Source of the DNA: Providencia rettgeri
GTDB lineage: Bacteria; Pseudomonadota; Gammaproteobacteria; Enterobacterales; Enterobacteriaceae
Length of the DNA stretch: 64,000 nt
Assembly (NCBI RefSeq): GCF_013702265.1
Contig: NZ_CP059348.1
Location: 1,984,001-2,048,000, forward strand
Direction of reading: 5' to 3'
Part shown: piece by piece, positions 8,858-17,766 of the stretch
Layout: each line of letters begins with the position of its first letter
How positions within the stretch are numbered: the first letter of the stretch is position 1
Notes under the pieces: model-generated
What the model was told of the DNA's origin: nothing
What the model saw: only the letters and a program-made list of their open reading frames with translations
Databases searched by the model: none
Translations under genes and position numbers: made by a program

Positions 8858-8874
8858 AACTGGTACAATGAGTT
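8858..8874. promoter_or_regulatory. FadR-like operator upstream of fadD
   Basis: The 17-mer AACTGGTACAATGAGTT agrees at 12 of 17 positions with the known E. coli FadR site ATCTGGTACGACCAGAT and keeps its outer AACT/AGTT symmetry. It lies about 60 bases before the fadD start. FadR repression of fadD is established in E. coli; use of this site here is inferred. Confidence 0.55.
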
Positions 8875-8931
8875 AATAATTTGTTAAAGGGTTGTGTAAA
8901 ATAATAACTCACTAAATTCAGGAGTGACATT

Positions 8932-10620
8932 TTGGAAAAAATCTGGCTAAAAAACTATCCTGCTGATGTACCTGAAGAAATAAGTCCTGATGACTTCGCG
9001 TCATTAGCAGAGTTACTTGAAAATGCCGTTTCTCAATATGCGGATCAGCCAGCGTTCATTAATATGGGCGCCGTAATGACCTACCGTAAACTTGAAGAGA
9101 GAAGCCGCGCATTTGCCGCCTACTTACAAAATGGACTGGGTCTTAAAAAAGGTGACCGAGTTGCTTTAATGATGCCAAACTTGCTGCAGTATCCTATAGC
9201 GCTGTTTGGGATTTTGCGTGCGGGTATGGTGGCGGTTAATGTTAACCCTCTGTATACCCCGCGAGAGTTAGAGCATCAGTTAAATGATAGCGGGGCGACA
9301 GCGATTGTCATCGTTTCTAACTTTGCGCATACATTAGAAAAAATCGTTTTTAATACCAAAGTTAAACACGTTATTTTGACCCGCCTGGGGGATCAGCTAC
9401 CGCGTCCGAAAGCCACAATTGTGGATTTTGTGGTGAAATATGTAAAACGGTTAGTTCCAAAATACAATTTGCCGGATGCCATTTCATTTCGTCGGGCCAT
9501 GCATCAAGGTTATCGAATGCAATATATCAAGCCGAATATTATTGGCGAAGATTTAGCATTCTTACAATATACCGGTGGCACGACAGGGGTAGCCAAAGGT
9601 GCGATGTTAACGCATCGTAATATGCTAGCAAATATTGCCCAAGCTAAAGCTGCGTATGGCCCTGTTTTACATTTTGGTCATGAATATGTGGTAACGGCAC
9701 TTCCGCTTTATCACGTCTTTGCGCTTACCGTAAACTGCTTATTGTTTATTAGTGTGGGTGGTGTGAATCTACTTATCACCAACCCGCGAGATGTGCCAGA
9801 TACGGTGAAACAATTATCCCGTTATCCATTTACATCGATCACGGGTGTTAACACGCTCTTTAATGCATGGCTGCAAAACCCGGAGTTTCAGAAGCTTGAT
9901 TTTTCCCGTTTAAGACTGTCTGTTGGAGGCGGAATGCCTGTCCATAAAGCGGTTGCTCAGAAGTGGCAAGCGCTGACTGGGCGGCATTTACTCGAAGGTT
10001 ATGGCTTAACAGAATGTTCCCCATTAGTTTCTGGTAACCCATATAATTTAACAGCTTATAGTGGTAGTATCGGGCTACCTGTTCCATCAACGGATGTGAA
10101 GTTTTTAGATGATGATGGGCATGAAGTTCCTCGCGGTACTGCTGGGGAAATGTGGGTAAAAGGCCCGCAGGTGATGAAAGGGTATTGGAATCGCCCTGAT
10201 GCGACCAGTGAAGCTATCGTTGATGGTTGGTTAGCAACTGGTGATATCGCCGAAATAGATGACGAAGGCTATATTCGTATTGTTGATCGCAAAAAAGATA
10301 TGATTATTGTCTCTGGATTTAATGTCTACCCGAATGAAATCGAGGATGTTATTTCCATGCATCCTGATGTTATCGAATGTGCAGCGATTGGGGTTCCAAG
10401 TGAAAGTACAGGGGAAGCGGTGAAGGTTTTTGTGGTTACCAAAAATTCTGCATTGACCGCTGCTGATCTAAAAACATTCTGCCGTCGTTCATTAACGGCT
10501 TATAAAGTACCGAAAATTTTTGAGTTTCGTGATGAGTTGCCGAAATCTAACGTAGGAAAAATTCTACGAAAAGAACTACGAGCCGAAGAGCAGCAAGCAC
10601 GAGAAAAATCACCTTCATAG
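8932..10620 (+). CDS. fadD: Long-chain fatty acid-CoA ligase FadD
   Basis: Acyl-CoA synthetase that activates imported long-chain fatty acids with ATP and CoA at the inner membrane, the entry step to beta-oxidation. The 562-residue protein has the AMP-binding motif [18 protein letters not shown], the GYGLTE motif, [12 protein letters not shown] and the C-terminal [20 protein letters not shown], all as in E. coli FadD. Translation appears to start at TTG behind aggagtg, the same unusual start used by E. coli fadD. A FadR-like site lies upstream, and rnd follows as in E. coli. Confidence 0.97.
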   Translation: MEKIWLKNYPADVPEEISPDDFASLAELLENAVSQYADQPAFINMGAVMTYRKLEERSRAFAAYLQNGLGLKKGDRVALMMPNLLQYPIALFGILRAGMVAVNVNPLYTPRELEHQLNDSGATAIVIVSNFAHTLEKIVFNTKVKHVILTRLGDQLPRPKATIVDFVVKYVKRLVPKYNLPDAISFRRAMHQGYRMQYIKPNIIGEDLAFLQYTGGTTGVAKGAMLTHRNMLANIAQAKAAYGPVLHFGHEYVVTALPLYHVFALTVNCLLFISVGGVNLLITNPRDVPDTVKQLSRYPFTSITGVNTLFNAWLQNPEFQKLDFSRLRLSVGGGMPVHKAVAQKWQALTGRHLLEGYGLTECSPLVSGNPYNLTAYSGSIGLPVPSTDVKFLDDDGHEVPRGTAGEMWVKGPQVMKGYWNRPDATSEAIVDGWLATGDIAEIDDEGYIRIVDRKKDMIIVSGFNVYPNEIEDVISMHPDVIECAAIGVPSESTGEAVKVFVVTKNSALTAADLKTFCRRSLTAYKVPKIFEFRDELPKSNVGKILRKELRAEEQQAREKSPS

Positions 10621-10654
10621 TCAACTAGCTAGTGAATTAACAAAAGCAATGTGT

Positions 10655-10680
10655 GTAACGCCGGTTTTTACCGGCGTTAC
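10655..10680 (+). terminator. GC-rich hairpin between fadD and rnd
   Basis: Perfect 10-bp stem (GTAACGCCGG/CCGGCGTTAC) with a six-base loop, but with no T run after it. It may stop or pause the fadD transcript, or protect its 3' end. In E. coli the fadD-rnd gap is reported to hold the small RNA SroD; I cannot show that this is its equivalent. Confidence 0.5.
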
Positions 10681-10730
10681 TGTGTCAATCAGATACACTT
10701 AACCAAATTTATAATAAAGAGAAACTTGTT

Positions 10731-11852
10731 TTGAATTACCGTTTAGTCACAACAGATAGCGAATTAGCCCAAGTCTGCCAAGAGGCCAGTGATGCGCCGT
10801 GGTTAGCATTAGATACCGAGTTTGTTCGCACCCGAACCTATTACCCACAACTGGGTTTATTGCAGTTGTATGATGGAAAACAGGTTTCACTGATTGATCC
10901 GCTATTAATGACGGATTTTAGCCCATTTAAGGCGCTGTTAACCAATCCAAACCAATTGAAATTTTTACATGCAGGCAGTGAAGATTTAGAAGTATTTATG
11001 CATGATTTCGGTTGCGTGCCAGAGCCGATGATAGATACCCAAATCGTAGCGGCATTTTTGGGTTATCCCATTTCTTGCGGCTTCGCTACGCTGGTGGCAG
11101 AGCATTTGGGCATCGAGCTAGATAAAAGTGAATCTCGAACAGACTGGCTCGCGCGCCCTTTAAGTTTGAAGCAGTGTGATTATGCAACGGCGGATGTACT
11201 TTATTTACTGCCACTAGCCAAAATTTTGATGGAAAAAGTGACAGAAGCAGGCTATTTAGCTGATGCCCAAGACGAATGCCAGCGAGTGGTTGCTCGTCGT
11301 CAAAAAACAGTTAAACCTGAAAAAGCCTACTTAAATATCACCAATGCATGGCAATTACGCGATGAACAGCTTGCTTGCTTACAGCTGCTGGCGGCATGGC
11401 GTTTGGATCAAGCAAAAGCGCGGGATATGGCGATCAATTTCGTTATTAAAGAAGAAAACCTGTGGAAAGTTGCGCGTTATTTACCGGGCTCTTTAGGTGA
11501 ATTGGATGCACTCGGCTTATCGGGACAAGAAATTCGCTGCCATGGTCGCCGCTTGTTAAGTATTGTCGAAGAAGCGAAGAAACTGGACGCCAGCCAGTAT
11601 CCAGAACCTGTTGCTAATATTACTGAGCAGAGCCAATACAAAAGTATTTTTAAAGAGATCAAAGGGGTGGTGAAAGAGATCGCCGAGAATGAAAAATTCA
11701 ACCCAGAGTTATTAGCATCTCGTCGACAAATTAACCAGTTATTAGCGGTGCATTGGGGGCTAAAAGAGAAATCCTGTCAGCCTGAACTACTTGCTGGTTG
11801 GCGAGGTCGGTTACTAGAAGCGCCATTAACCCAATTACTTAGCCAAGCGTAA
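10731..11852 (+). CDS. rnd: Ribonuclease D
   Basis: 3'-to-5' exoribonuclease that helps mature tRNA and other small RNA 3' ends. The 373-residue protein starts with the DEDDy exonuclease core: LDTEFVRTRTYYPQLGL (Exo I, Asp and Glu), FLHAGSEDLEVF (Exo II Asp) and CDYATADVLYLL (Exo III Tyr and Asp). HRDC-type helical domains follow (AWQLRDEQLACLQLLAAWR and SRRQINQLLAVHW). It begins at TTG, as E. coli rnd does, after a weak purine-rich site. Its length equals E. coli RNase D. Confidence 0.97.
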   Translation: MNYRLVTTDSELAQVCQEASDAPWLALDTEFVRTRTYYPQLGLLQLYDGKQVSLIDPLLMTDFSPFKALLTNPNQLKFLHAGSEDLEVFMHDFGCVPEPMIDTQIVAAFLGYPISCGFATLVAEHLGIELDKSESRTDWLARPLSLKQCDYATADVLYLLPLAKILMEKVTEAGYLADAQDECQRVVARRQKTVKPEKAYLNITNAWQLRDEQLACLQLLAAWRLDQAKARDMAINFVIKEENLWKVARYLPGSLGELDALGLSGQEIRCHGRRLLSIVEEAKKLDASQYPEPVANITEQSQYKSIFKEIKGVVKEIAENEKFNPELLASRRQINQLLAVHWGLKEKSCQPELLAGWRGRLLEAPLTQLLSQA

Positions 11853-11858
11853 TCATAA

Positions 11859-11895
11859 TAAAGGCACAAAATAGCGATAATTTTGTGCCTTTATG
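11859..11895 (+). terminator. Terminator after rnd
   Basis: AAAGGCACAAAAT pairs with ATTTTGTGCCTTT in a 12- to 13-bp stem around a short loop, just after the rnd stop. It is T-rich on the 3' side and could work in both directions. Confidence 0.85.
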
Positions 11896-12254
11896 CCATT
11901 TTCAAATCACTTTTTTCTCTTGGGTATTTTGTTACTCATATCAATAAGCTTTATTCTCATCCCGTCAATATTAAATATTTATTCTTCTTTAAATAATGAA
12001 GATTATTATTTAGCACCAATCTAAAAATAACACCGTGCTTTGATATTAACGGCTCTATTTAATGCATTTCAATTCTGTAATTACTCTTAAAAAATAATAA
12101 ATATAAATAAAAATCGAACTTAAAATAACCCATTACAGCGATGATTAACATTTATAGGGGGAGGGTTGTTTTATAGTTAATTGAAAAATAAAAAGAAAAA
12201 ATATCATTCTAATACAATGATTTTTAATTGAATTATAAATCCTCTATTTGTAAA

Positions 12255-12269
12255 TAAAACTCATTCTCA
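12255..12269. promoter_or_regulatory. Fur-like box upstream of the haemophore locus
   Basis: TAAAACTCATTCTCA, read on the other strand as TGAGAATGAGTTTTA, agrees at about 10 of 14 defined positions with the Fur 7-1-7 consensus TGATAATnATTATCA. It lies about 105 bases before the haemophore start. Iron or haem starvation control is expected for such loci, but this site is weak. Confidence 0.4.
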
Positions 12270-12372
12270 TAAAATTATTTCCAGTTTGTGGGCCCGCAAA
12301 TACGTCCAAGAGTACAGAGCAAAAAGCATCATCTCCTTTTAATTTCTTATTAAATGTATAAGGAAATAACGT

Positions 12373-13140
12373 ATGAATAAAAGCACTAAAGTTACATTAA
12401 TTGCTATGTTGGTGGGTGTTTCTACTTGTGCGAGTGCGGTAACGGAATCTGCACAGAGCCAAACGTATGAAACAGAAAGATCGAATGTAACGGTAGGAGA
12501 AACCCAAGCTTCTCATGGGCCTCATGGGGGTGCTGTAGGTTCTCCGGGTATTGGCCATCGTTATAAAGGCGAAGGAAAAAGAATATCATTCTCAAGTTTA
12601 GCGAGAATTGTGATGTTCCCTAAAGAAGGTAATGTTTATGTTGTTCCTGCAACGCCAAACGGTAATATCGATATGGGGAAATTTCAGTTTTCTAAAATCG
12701 CCGATGCTGAAGTTTATTATGGGGATTGGTCACAAACTGGAACAGAAGACGATGCTAAGCACACTGCATTCTTCTCTGGCCAAGATGCGACAACAGCTGT
12801 GCCAACCGAAGGTAAAGTTACTTACACCATAGCGGGAATTAACCAATATGATGGTGAGAAGAAGCTTCCAGGTAGTTTTGAGGCGAACTTTGGTGATAAG
12901 GACTATGTTGGTTCATTACAAGGAACTGCACACCAGTATGATTTTAAAGGGCAAATAATGGATGGTGGATCGTTTTCTGGAGATGCCATTGTTAAAAATC
13001 TCGAAAATACTCAGCAGAATACAGGTTTGAGTTATGGGCGCTTCTTTGGTGAGAATGCGGAACATGTTGGTGGTGTGTTGGTATTTAATGATAATCACAA
13101 ACATGATATCGCCTTTGGTGGTAGCCAAATCGAAGAGTAA
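12373..13140 (+). CDS. Hemophilin-like secreted haemophore (Slam substrate)
   Basis: A 255-residue exported protein with a Sec signal peptide (MNKSTKVTLIAMLVGVSTCASA). The mature N-terminal half has a His/Gly-rich start (SHGPHGGAVGSPGIGH) and a handle-like domain. The C-terminal half reads as an eight-stranded TbpB-type barrel, with the hallmark GRFFGENAEHVGGVLVF near the end. This architecture is that of hemophilin/HphA/HrpC haem-binding proteins, which Slam proteins carry across the outer membrane (type 11 secretion). There is no lipobox, so it should be soluble. The next genes are Slam, a TonB-dependent receptor and TonB, which supports haem capture. The haem ligand residue is not identified, and a transferrin-type ligand is not ruled out. 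Confidence 0.75.
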   Translation: MNKSTKVTLIAMLVGVSTCASAVTESAQSQTYETERSNVTVGETQASHGPHGGAVGSPGIGHRYKGEGKRISFSSLARIVMFPKEGNVYVVPATPNGNIDMGKFQFSKIADAEVYYGDWSQTGTEDDAKHTAFFSGQDATTAVPTEGKVTYTIAGINQYDGEKKLPGSFEANFGDKDYVGSLQGTAHQYDFKGQIMDGGSFSGDAIVKNLENTQQNTGLSYGRFFGENAEHVGGVLVFNDNHKHDIAFGGSQIEE

Positions 13141-13183
13141 TTTCTTTATTTAACACTCTTTGTTTAGCAATATCGTTGTTATC

Positions 13184-13211
13184 AGGTAGGCAAAAGTTAT
13201 TTTGCCTACCT
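13184..13211 (+). terminator. Intercistronic hairpin between haemophore and Slam genes
   Basis: Perfect 12-bp stem (AGGTAGGCAAAA/TTTTGCCTACCT) with a four-base loop, followed by gtgttttta. It probably works as a partial terminator or 3' protector, so that the haemophore is made in excess over its translocator. Confidence 0.75.
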
Positions 13212-13243
13212 GTGTTTTTATGGAAGAAGAAAAAGGAAGACGG

Positions 13244-14668
13244 ATGAAAAAAATAATCAGCAAGATTGAGGTATTAATTCTATTATTGTTCTCTGTAAAT
13301 TCATTTTCTGAGCAAAATTATGGACAACAACAATATGGGCAACAACAATATGAACAAATAATCGGGTTTTTAACTGAAATAAATAACACGAGAAATAACT
13401 CGTTAAATATAATTCCACTTAAAATAAACAAAAATGTCGACGACCTTGGTTTTATTCTTTATGATTTAGTCAATCGGCAGCAATTCCAAAAAATCGATGA
13501 AATATTGCCTGATTATATGAATGATATAAATCACGATAAAGGTATGGTGGATTATATTTCAGCAGAGAGAGCTTATTTTAATGGTGATTACCCATTAGCA
13601 CTAAAGTTTTATTTAAAAATAGTTAATGGAAACCCTAACTCAGTGTTTGCTGAAATGAAATTAGCACATGTGTATATAAAAAATAGCTATCATCATGAAG
13701 CATTAACGTTATACAAGAAAATAAAAAACAAATATCGATTAGGTTTACCTGAAGAACGAATAAAACAGATAGACAGTGAAATTACAGCATTAGAAAATCG
13801 AGCTAATTGGCAGGGGAATTTTAATGCGGATTTAAAGTATGACACAAACTATACCGAGGCTCACGGTAACAAGGAGCAGCAATGTAATTCGATGTGGTGC
13901 ATGCAAGGTAGCGAAATCAAATCCGGTTTGGTGTACGGGTTTTCAGGGAATACCAACAAAGTTCTTTGGCAATATCGAGGGCACTCGCTATTAGCTGGCA
14001 TAGGTGGCCATGTGTTGGAATATCCACATCGCTCAGTAAAAAGGCGTTTTTCAACTTACTCATCAGTAAGTTATCAGTATCTTTATGGAAATAAAAAGGT
14101 CACGTTTTCACCAATTGTAGATATTAATTGGCGGGGGCATTTATTTGATTATTATAGTGTAGGGGCGAGCATTACTGGGGCATATTCCCCCAGCAATAAG
14201 CTTTATCTGCTATCCAATCTAACGTATAAAAATCAAATTTTCTTTGGTAAGCGAATATCACGCTCAGGTTATGATATTAATTATAGTATGACGGCAATTT
14301 ACTCGGTTAATCCGCAATGGAGTCTATTTTCAAATATATATGGCGGTAAAAATATTGAAAAATATAAAAGTGATAGCTATCAAGTATCAGGTTTAACAGT
14401 GGGATCAGTTAATGTTTTTGGCTCGAATAAGTTAGTCAATAAACTGACAAGTAGCAATTATGATTTTTTTGATTTCGACAGTGCACTTAATACAAAACGT
14501 AGCGATGAATCGTGGGAGTTAAATAGCCAAATAACTCTATTAGGTCATACATTTCTATCATTAACACCAACACTCTATATTAATTACAAATTCAATGATA
14601 GCAGCGCAAAAATAAGCTATTCCTATAATAAAAGCGAAGTGGGTTTAAATTTAAGTAAAACGTTTTAG
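13244..14668 (+). CDS. Slam-family outer membrane translocator (type 11 secretion)
   Basis: The protein is 474 residues long. It has a signal peptide (KIEVLILLLFSVNSFS), a Gln/Tyr repeat (YGQQQYGQQQYEQ), a periplasmic TPR-type helical domain to about residue 180 (DYPLALKFYLKIVNGNP, VFAEMKLAHVYIKNSYHHEA), then a beta-barrel starting near NADLKYDTNYTEAHG and ending in a terminal Phe (LNLSKTF). This is the Slam (surface lipoprotein assembly modulator, DUF560) plan, which exports TbpB-like or hemophilin-like partners. I took the ATG at 13244 because of its AAGGA site; an in-frame start at 13202 lies inside a hairpin. It is followed after a few bases by the receptor gene. Confidence 0.82.
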   Translation: MKKIISKIEVLILLLFSVNSFSEQNYGQQQYGQQQYEQIIGFLTEINNTRNNSLNIIPLKINKNVDDLGFILYDLVNRQQFQKIDEILPDYMNDINHDKGMVDYISAERAYFNGDYPLALKFYLKIVNGNPNSVFAEMKLAHVYIKNSYHHEALTLYKKIKNKYRLGLPEERIKQIDSEITALENRANWQGNFNADLKYDTNYTEAHGNKEQQCNSMWCMQGSEIKSGLVYGFSGNTNKVLWQYRGHSLLAGIGGHVLEYPHRSVKRRFSTYSSVSYQYLYGNKKVTFSPIVDINWRGHLFDYYSVGASITGAYSPSNKLYLLSNLTYKNQIFFGKRISRSGYDINYSMTAIYSVNPQWSLFSNIYGGKNIEKYKSDSYQVSGLTVGSVNVFGSNKLVNKLTSSNYDFFDFDSALNTKRSDESWELNSQITLLGHTFLSLTPTLYINYKFNDSSAKISYSYNKSEVGLNLSKTF

Positions 14669-14686
14669 TTCGTATTGAGATTTAAT

Positions 14687-17600
14687 ATGAAAGTAACAGC
14701 AGTGGTGGCAATGAAAATTGCCACAGGGTTAACTATGGGTGTCATTTCACTTTCGTCTTATGCCAACTCAAGGGAACAGGTGGGCAATATACAGGTAAAA
14801 GACCAGACTGATACGATTAAAATGCGGGATCAAAAAGGTGCGGATGACCAATATGATAAAGATGAATCAAATATCTATATCAGTAAAGAAGCGGCCGAAC
14901 GCTATAAAGGCACTAACCCCGCTGATATTTTGAACCACGGTGTCGGTGTTTATAGTGGGGATGCACGTAATAGTGGGGCGTTAGACCCAAATGTGCGAGG
15001 CATTCAAGGTCAAGGGCGTGTACCTGTTACTGTAGACGGTACGGAGCAAGCCATCACCGTGTGGCGTGGCTACAATGGTGCCAATAACCGAAACTATGTA
15101 GACCCCAATATGATCAGCAGTATTACTGTAATAAAAAGCCCGATGTTAGATCGTGATATTCGTACCTCTATTGGCGGTGGAGTGGCAGTAAAAACCCTCA
15201 GCATAGATGATATTGTCCCATCAGATGAACGTTTTGCTGTCGACCTTAAATTGGAAACACGCACTAATTCGACAAAACCTCGGATTAACCAATTGCACCT
15301 TGGGAGTGATTATCGAGATGACCCGGAACTGATGGAGAGTGCAGCCAAGTATAATGATAGTCTGTCGTTAGTGAAGTTCAGAGACCCTAAGACAGTAGCA
15401 GAGCCAGACCAACCAGGAAGTTCTAATTTTTTTAATTTAAAAGACAGTGCGATGCGAGTGGCTCTGGGGTTACGGCAAGATAAATTTAACTTGCTATTTG
15501 CTTATAGTCATCGAAACCAAGGTAACTACTTTGCAGGGCGTCATGGTGCAAACTATTTCCGCAAGCCTATTGTCACTCGAGACAAGAGATATTCTAGTAA
15601 AACATTAGACCCTAATGTCCCCTTTGTTGCCAATGTCTACTTACCGACCAAAGAAGTAGGGAATACCTCCAGTAATATCGAAACTTTCCTTCAAAAAATG
15701 AATTTGCAGCTCTCTGAATCACAGAGTGTCTCCCTCGGCTATGTACATACTAAAAGCCATTATGGGGAGATTATGCCCTCGCAAATTCGTTTTCATGACT
15801 TGGCAGGGGAAATTCCCCAATGGCCGTTGGCAAATCTTAGCTTAGGCTCTTTCTATGTTAACTATGGATTTAAACCCAGTGAACAACCGTTTATTGATTT
15901 TCAGTTAAGTTATTGGCTAACAAAAATGGATTTAAACTCCAATACGGCGGGTGACTTGCCTAGGCAAGCGATGGAGTATGACTGGTATGTAAATGGTAAT
16001 CGTAGAAATCCACATGTTAATGGGAAATTAGTGGATGGAATAAAACTGAGTCAACTCAATGATAGACAAGGGATTTCCTTATCTAATAAGACCCAATTAC
16101 TGCCTAGCTTTGATGTGACTTTTATTGGTAACTTTACGAATGAGAAAATTCACAGTCATGATGATATTTATGACCCTAATGCGGAAATACCTAAATACAG
16201 TACATTTCGAGCGATACCTCGTGAAGGAAAGCGCCAAGAGTACAGTGGAGCAATTAGATTGGATTGGCGACCAACGGATTGGCTAAATGTCAATGCAGGT
16301 ATTCAGTATCAAAATTATTGGTCGCGAGATTTATTAAGAGAACGCCGATTAAAAGTAAAAGATGAGCGCTTTGCTGTGCATCAAATTGAGACAGCCATGA
16401 ACTTTGAATACTCTCGACCGTTAACGGAAGAGGAAGCGCGTAAAGTGAGAGAATATGTGGATAGTCAAGGGCGTACTTTTGATGGTTACAATAAGATAGG
16501 TCTCTGGCCGGACAGTAGCATTGGTACATCTAAAATTGAATGGTTTGTCGCAGAAGCGTTATCACTCCCTAAGTATTCCCTAAAAAAAGCCGAACACTAT
16601 TATACAATCCAAGAAGAGCATGAAGGATTTCGTATTACCGGATTCGACTATATCAAATGGCGAGTGGATGAAGATGGCAAACTCACTACGGAGAATAACC
16701 CATTCTATAATGGGGAAATTGACCTATCAGAAGAAGTGATTGACCCGATTAGCCAGAAAAAAGTGAAAGCAATCATAGCCTATCGCGCTCCAAATAAAGA
16801 ATGGGACTATATTTCAGTCAGTGAGAATGAAAAGTATAAAAACCCAGGTAAACGTATTAATTCCGCGTGGAGCCCATCATTGGGAGGTTCAATTTACCTT
16901 TCAGAAAATGATCGCGTTTTTGCTCGCTATGCCGAAACCGTTAGAATGCCAAGTATTTTTGAAGATACCATCGGTTTTTCTGGTGGAGGTAAAGTCACTA
17001 TAGTGCATCGCCCCTTTAAGCCAGAACGCAGCCATACTTTTGAAATCGGTTATGTACGTAATTTGCAAAGTTGGTTAAAAGCAGAAAATGCCGCCGATTT
17101 TAGAATCAACTATTACCATAATATTATCGATAATGCGTTTGACCGTGATGGTAATTTGGTTTTTGCGCAAATGGATCAGCACAGAACCGCCGGATTAGAA
17201 GTGTTAGCTCGCTATGATAATGGGCGTTTCTTTGGCGATTTAGGGGTAGATTTCCGGCTGAAAAATGAAGTTTGTGACGATGCTTCGATGGCTCGTTTAG
17301 ACCCGTTGAACAAGTACAAAGGGTCAATATGTACTGAAGGCGGTTTCCCGCATGGTTACCTCCGAACTCAGTTACAACCTAAATACAGCATCCATACTAA
17401 TCTCGGTATGCGCTTCTTTAATGAAAGTTTGGAAGTTGGCGGGCGTGTACGATATCACGCCAAGACAGAAAATAAAGATGAAGCACAGATGGCGAGCAAG
17501 TTTGGTCCTTCCTATTCACCTTTAAACAATAATCCGATGAGTTGGAATGCAGTATTTGTTACTGATGCCTATGTCACTTATCAAGTGAATAAGAACCTGT

Positions 17601-17716
17601 TAGTGGAGTTGTTAGCCTCTAACGTATTAAACGAATATTACATTGACCCATTGACGCGTAGCATGATGCCTGCGCCGGGAAGATCTCTTCGTTTAAGTGT
17701 GACCAGTCACTTCTAA
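14687..17716 (+). CDS. TonB-dependent haemoglobin/transferrin-type receptor
   Basis: Outer-membrane receptor of about 1009 residues. It has a signal peptide (about residues 1-27), a plug domain (NPADILNHGVGVYSGDARN, RGIQGQGRVPVTVDGTEQ, then ISSITVIKSP and GGGVAVKTL) and a 22-strand barrel ending in F (SLRLSVTSHF) with NVLNEYYIDPLTRSMMPAPGR near the end. Size and plug motifs fit the TonB-dependent haemoglobin/transferrin/lactoferrin receptor family. In hemophilin loci this receptor takes haem from the haemophore; that is the expected role here. A TTG at 14675 is an alternative start. It forms an operon with Slam upstream and tonB downstream. Confidence 0.85.
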   Translation: MKVTAVVAMKIATGLTMGVISLSSYANSREQVGNIQVKDQTDTIKMRDQKGADDQYDKDESNIYISKEAAERYKGTNPADILNHGVGVYSGDARNSGALDPNVRGIQGQGRVPVTVDGTEQAITVWRGYNGANNRNYVDPNMISSITVIKSPMLDRDIRTSIGGGVAVKTLSIDDIVPSDERFAVDLKLETRTNSTKPRINQLHLGSDYRDDPELMESAAKYNDSLSLVKFRDPKTVAEPDQPGSSNFFNLKDSAMRVALGLRQDKFNLLFAYSHRNQGNYFAGRHGANYFRKPIVTRDKRYSSKTLDPNVPFVANVYLPTKEVGNTSSNIETFLQKMNLQLSESQSVSLGYVHTKSHYGEIMPSQIRFHDLAGEIPQWPLANLSLGSFYVNYGFKPSEQPFIDFQLSYWLTKMDLNSNTAGDLPRQAMEYDWYVNGNRRNPHVNGKLVDGIKLSQLNDRQGISLSNKTQLLPSFDVTFIGNFTNEKIHSHDDIYDPNAEIPKYSTFRAIPREGKRQEYSGAIRLDWRPTDWLNVNAGIQYQNYWSRDLLRERRLKVKDERFAVHQIETAMNFEYSRPLTEEEARKVREYVDSQGRTFDGYNKIGLWPDSSIGTSKIEWFVAEALSLPKYSLKKAEHYYTIQEEHEGFRITGFDYIKWRVDEDGKLTTENNPFYNGEIDLSEEVIDPISQKKVKAIIAYRAPNKEWDYISVSENEKYKNPGKRINSAWSPSLGGSIYLSENDRVFARYAETVRMPSIFEDTIGFSGGGKVTIVHRPFKPERSHTFEIGYVRNLQSWLKAENAADFRINYYHNIIDNAFDRDGNLVFAQMDQHRTAGLEVLARYDNGRFFGDLGVDFRLKNEVCDDASMARLDPLNKYKGSICTEGGFPHGYLRTQLQPKYSIHTNLGMRFFNESLEVGGRVRYHAKTENKDEAQMASKFGPSYSPLNNNPMSWNAVFVTDAYVTYQVNKNLLVELLASNVLNEYYIDPLTRSMMPAPGRSLRLSVTSHF

Positions 17717-17720
17717 GGCT

Positions 17721-17751
17721 CAGCCCCAGCAAGTATGCATTGCTGGGGCTG
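17721..17751 (+). terminator. Hairpin between receptor and tonB genes
   Basis: Perfect 12-bp stem (CAGCCCCAGCAA/TTGCTGGGGCTG) around a seven-base loop, starting four bases after the receptor stop. There is no T run, so it may protect or attenuate rather than fully terminate; tonB begins 15 bases later. Confidence 0.65.
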
Positions 17752-17766
17752 ATTAGGAATATCGCC

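Larger units (their letters stand above)
8599..8931 (+). other. yeaY-fadD intergenic region
   Basis: This 333-base gap holds the yeaY terminator, a possible small RNA unit with its own hairpin terminator, and a FadR-like operator close to fadD, all listed separately. Confidence 0.6.
11853..12372 (+). other. rnd-haemophore intergenic region
   Basis: A 520-base AT-rich gap holding the rnd terminator and a Fur-like box. No ORF of note is seen. Confidence 0.6.

Noticed and set aside
12632..12832. Plus-strand ORF within the haemophore gene
   Set aside because: It lies in another frame of a well-supported gene and has no features of its own.
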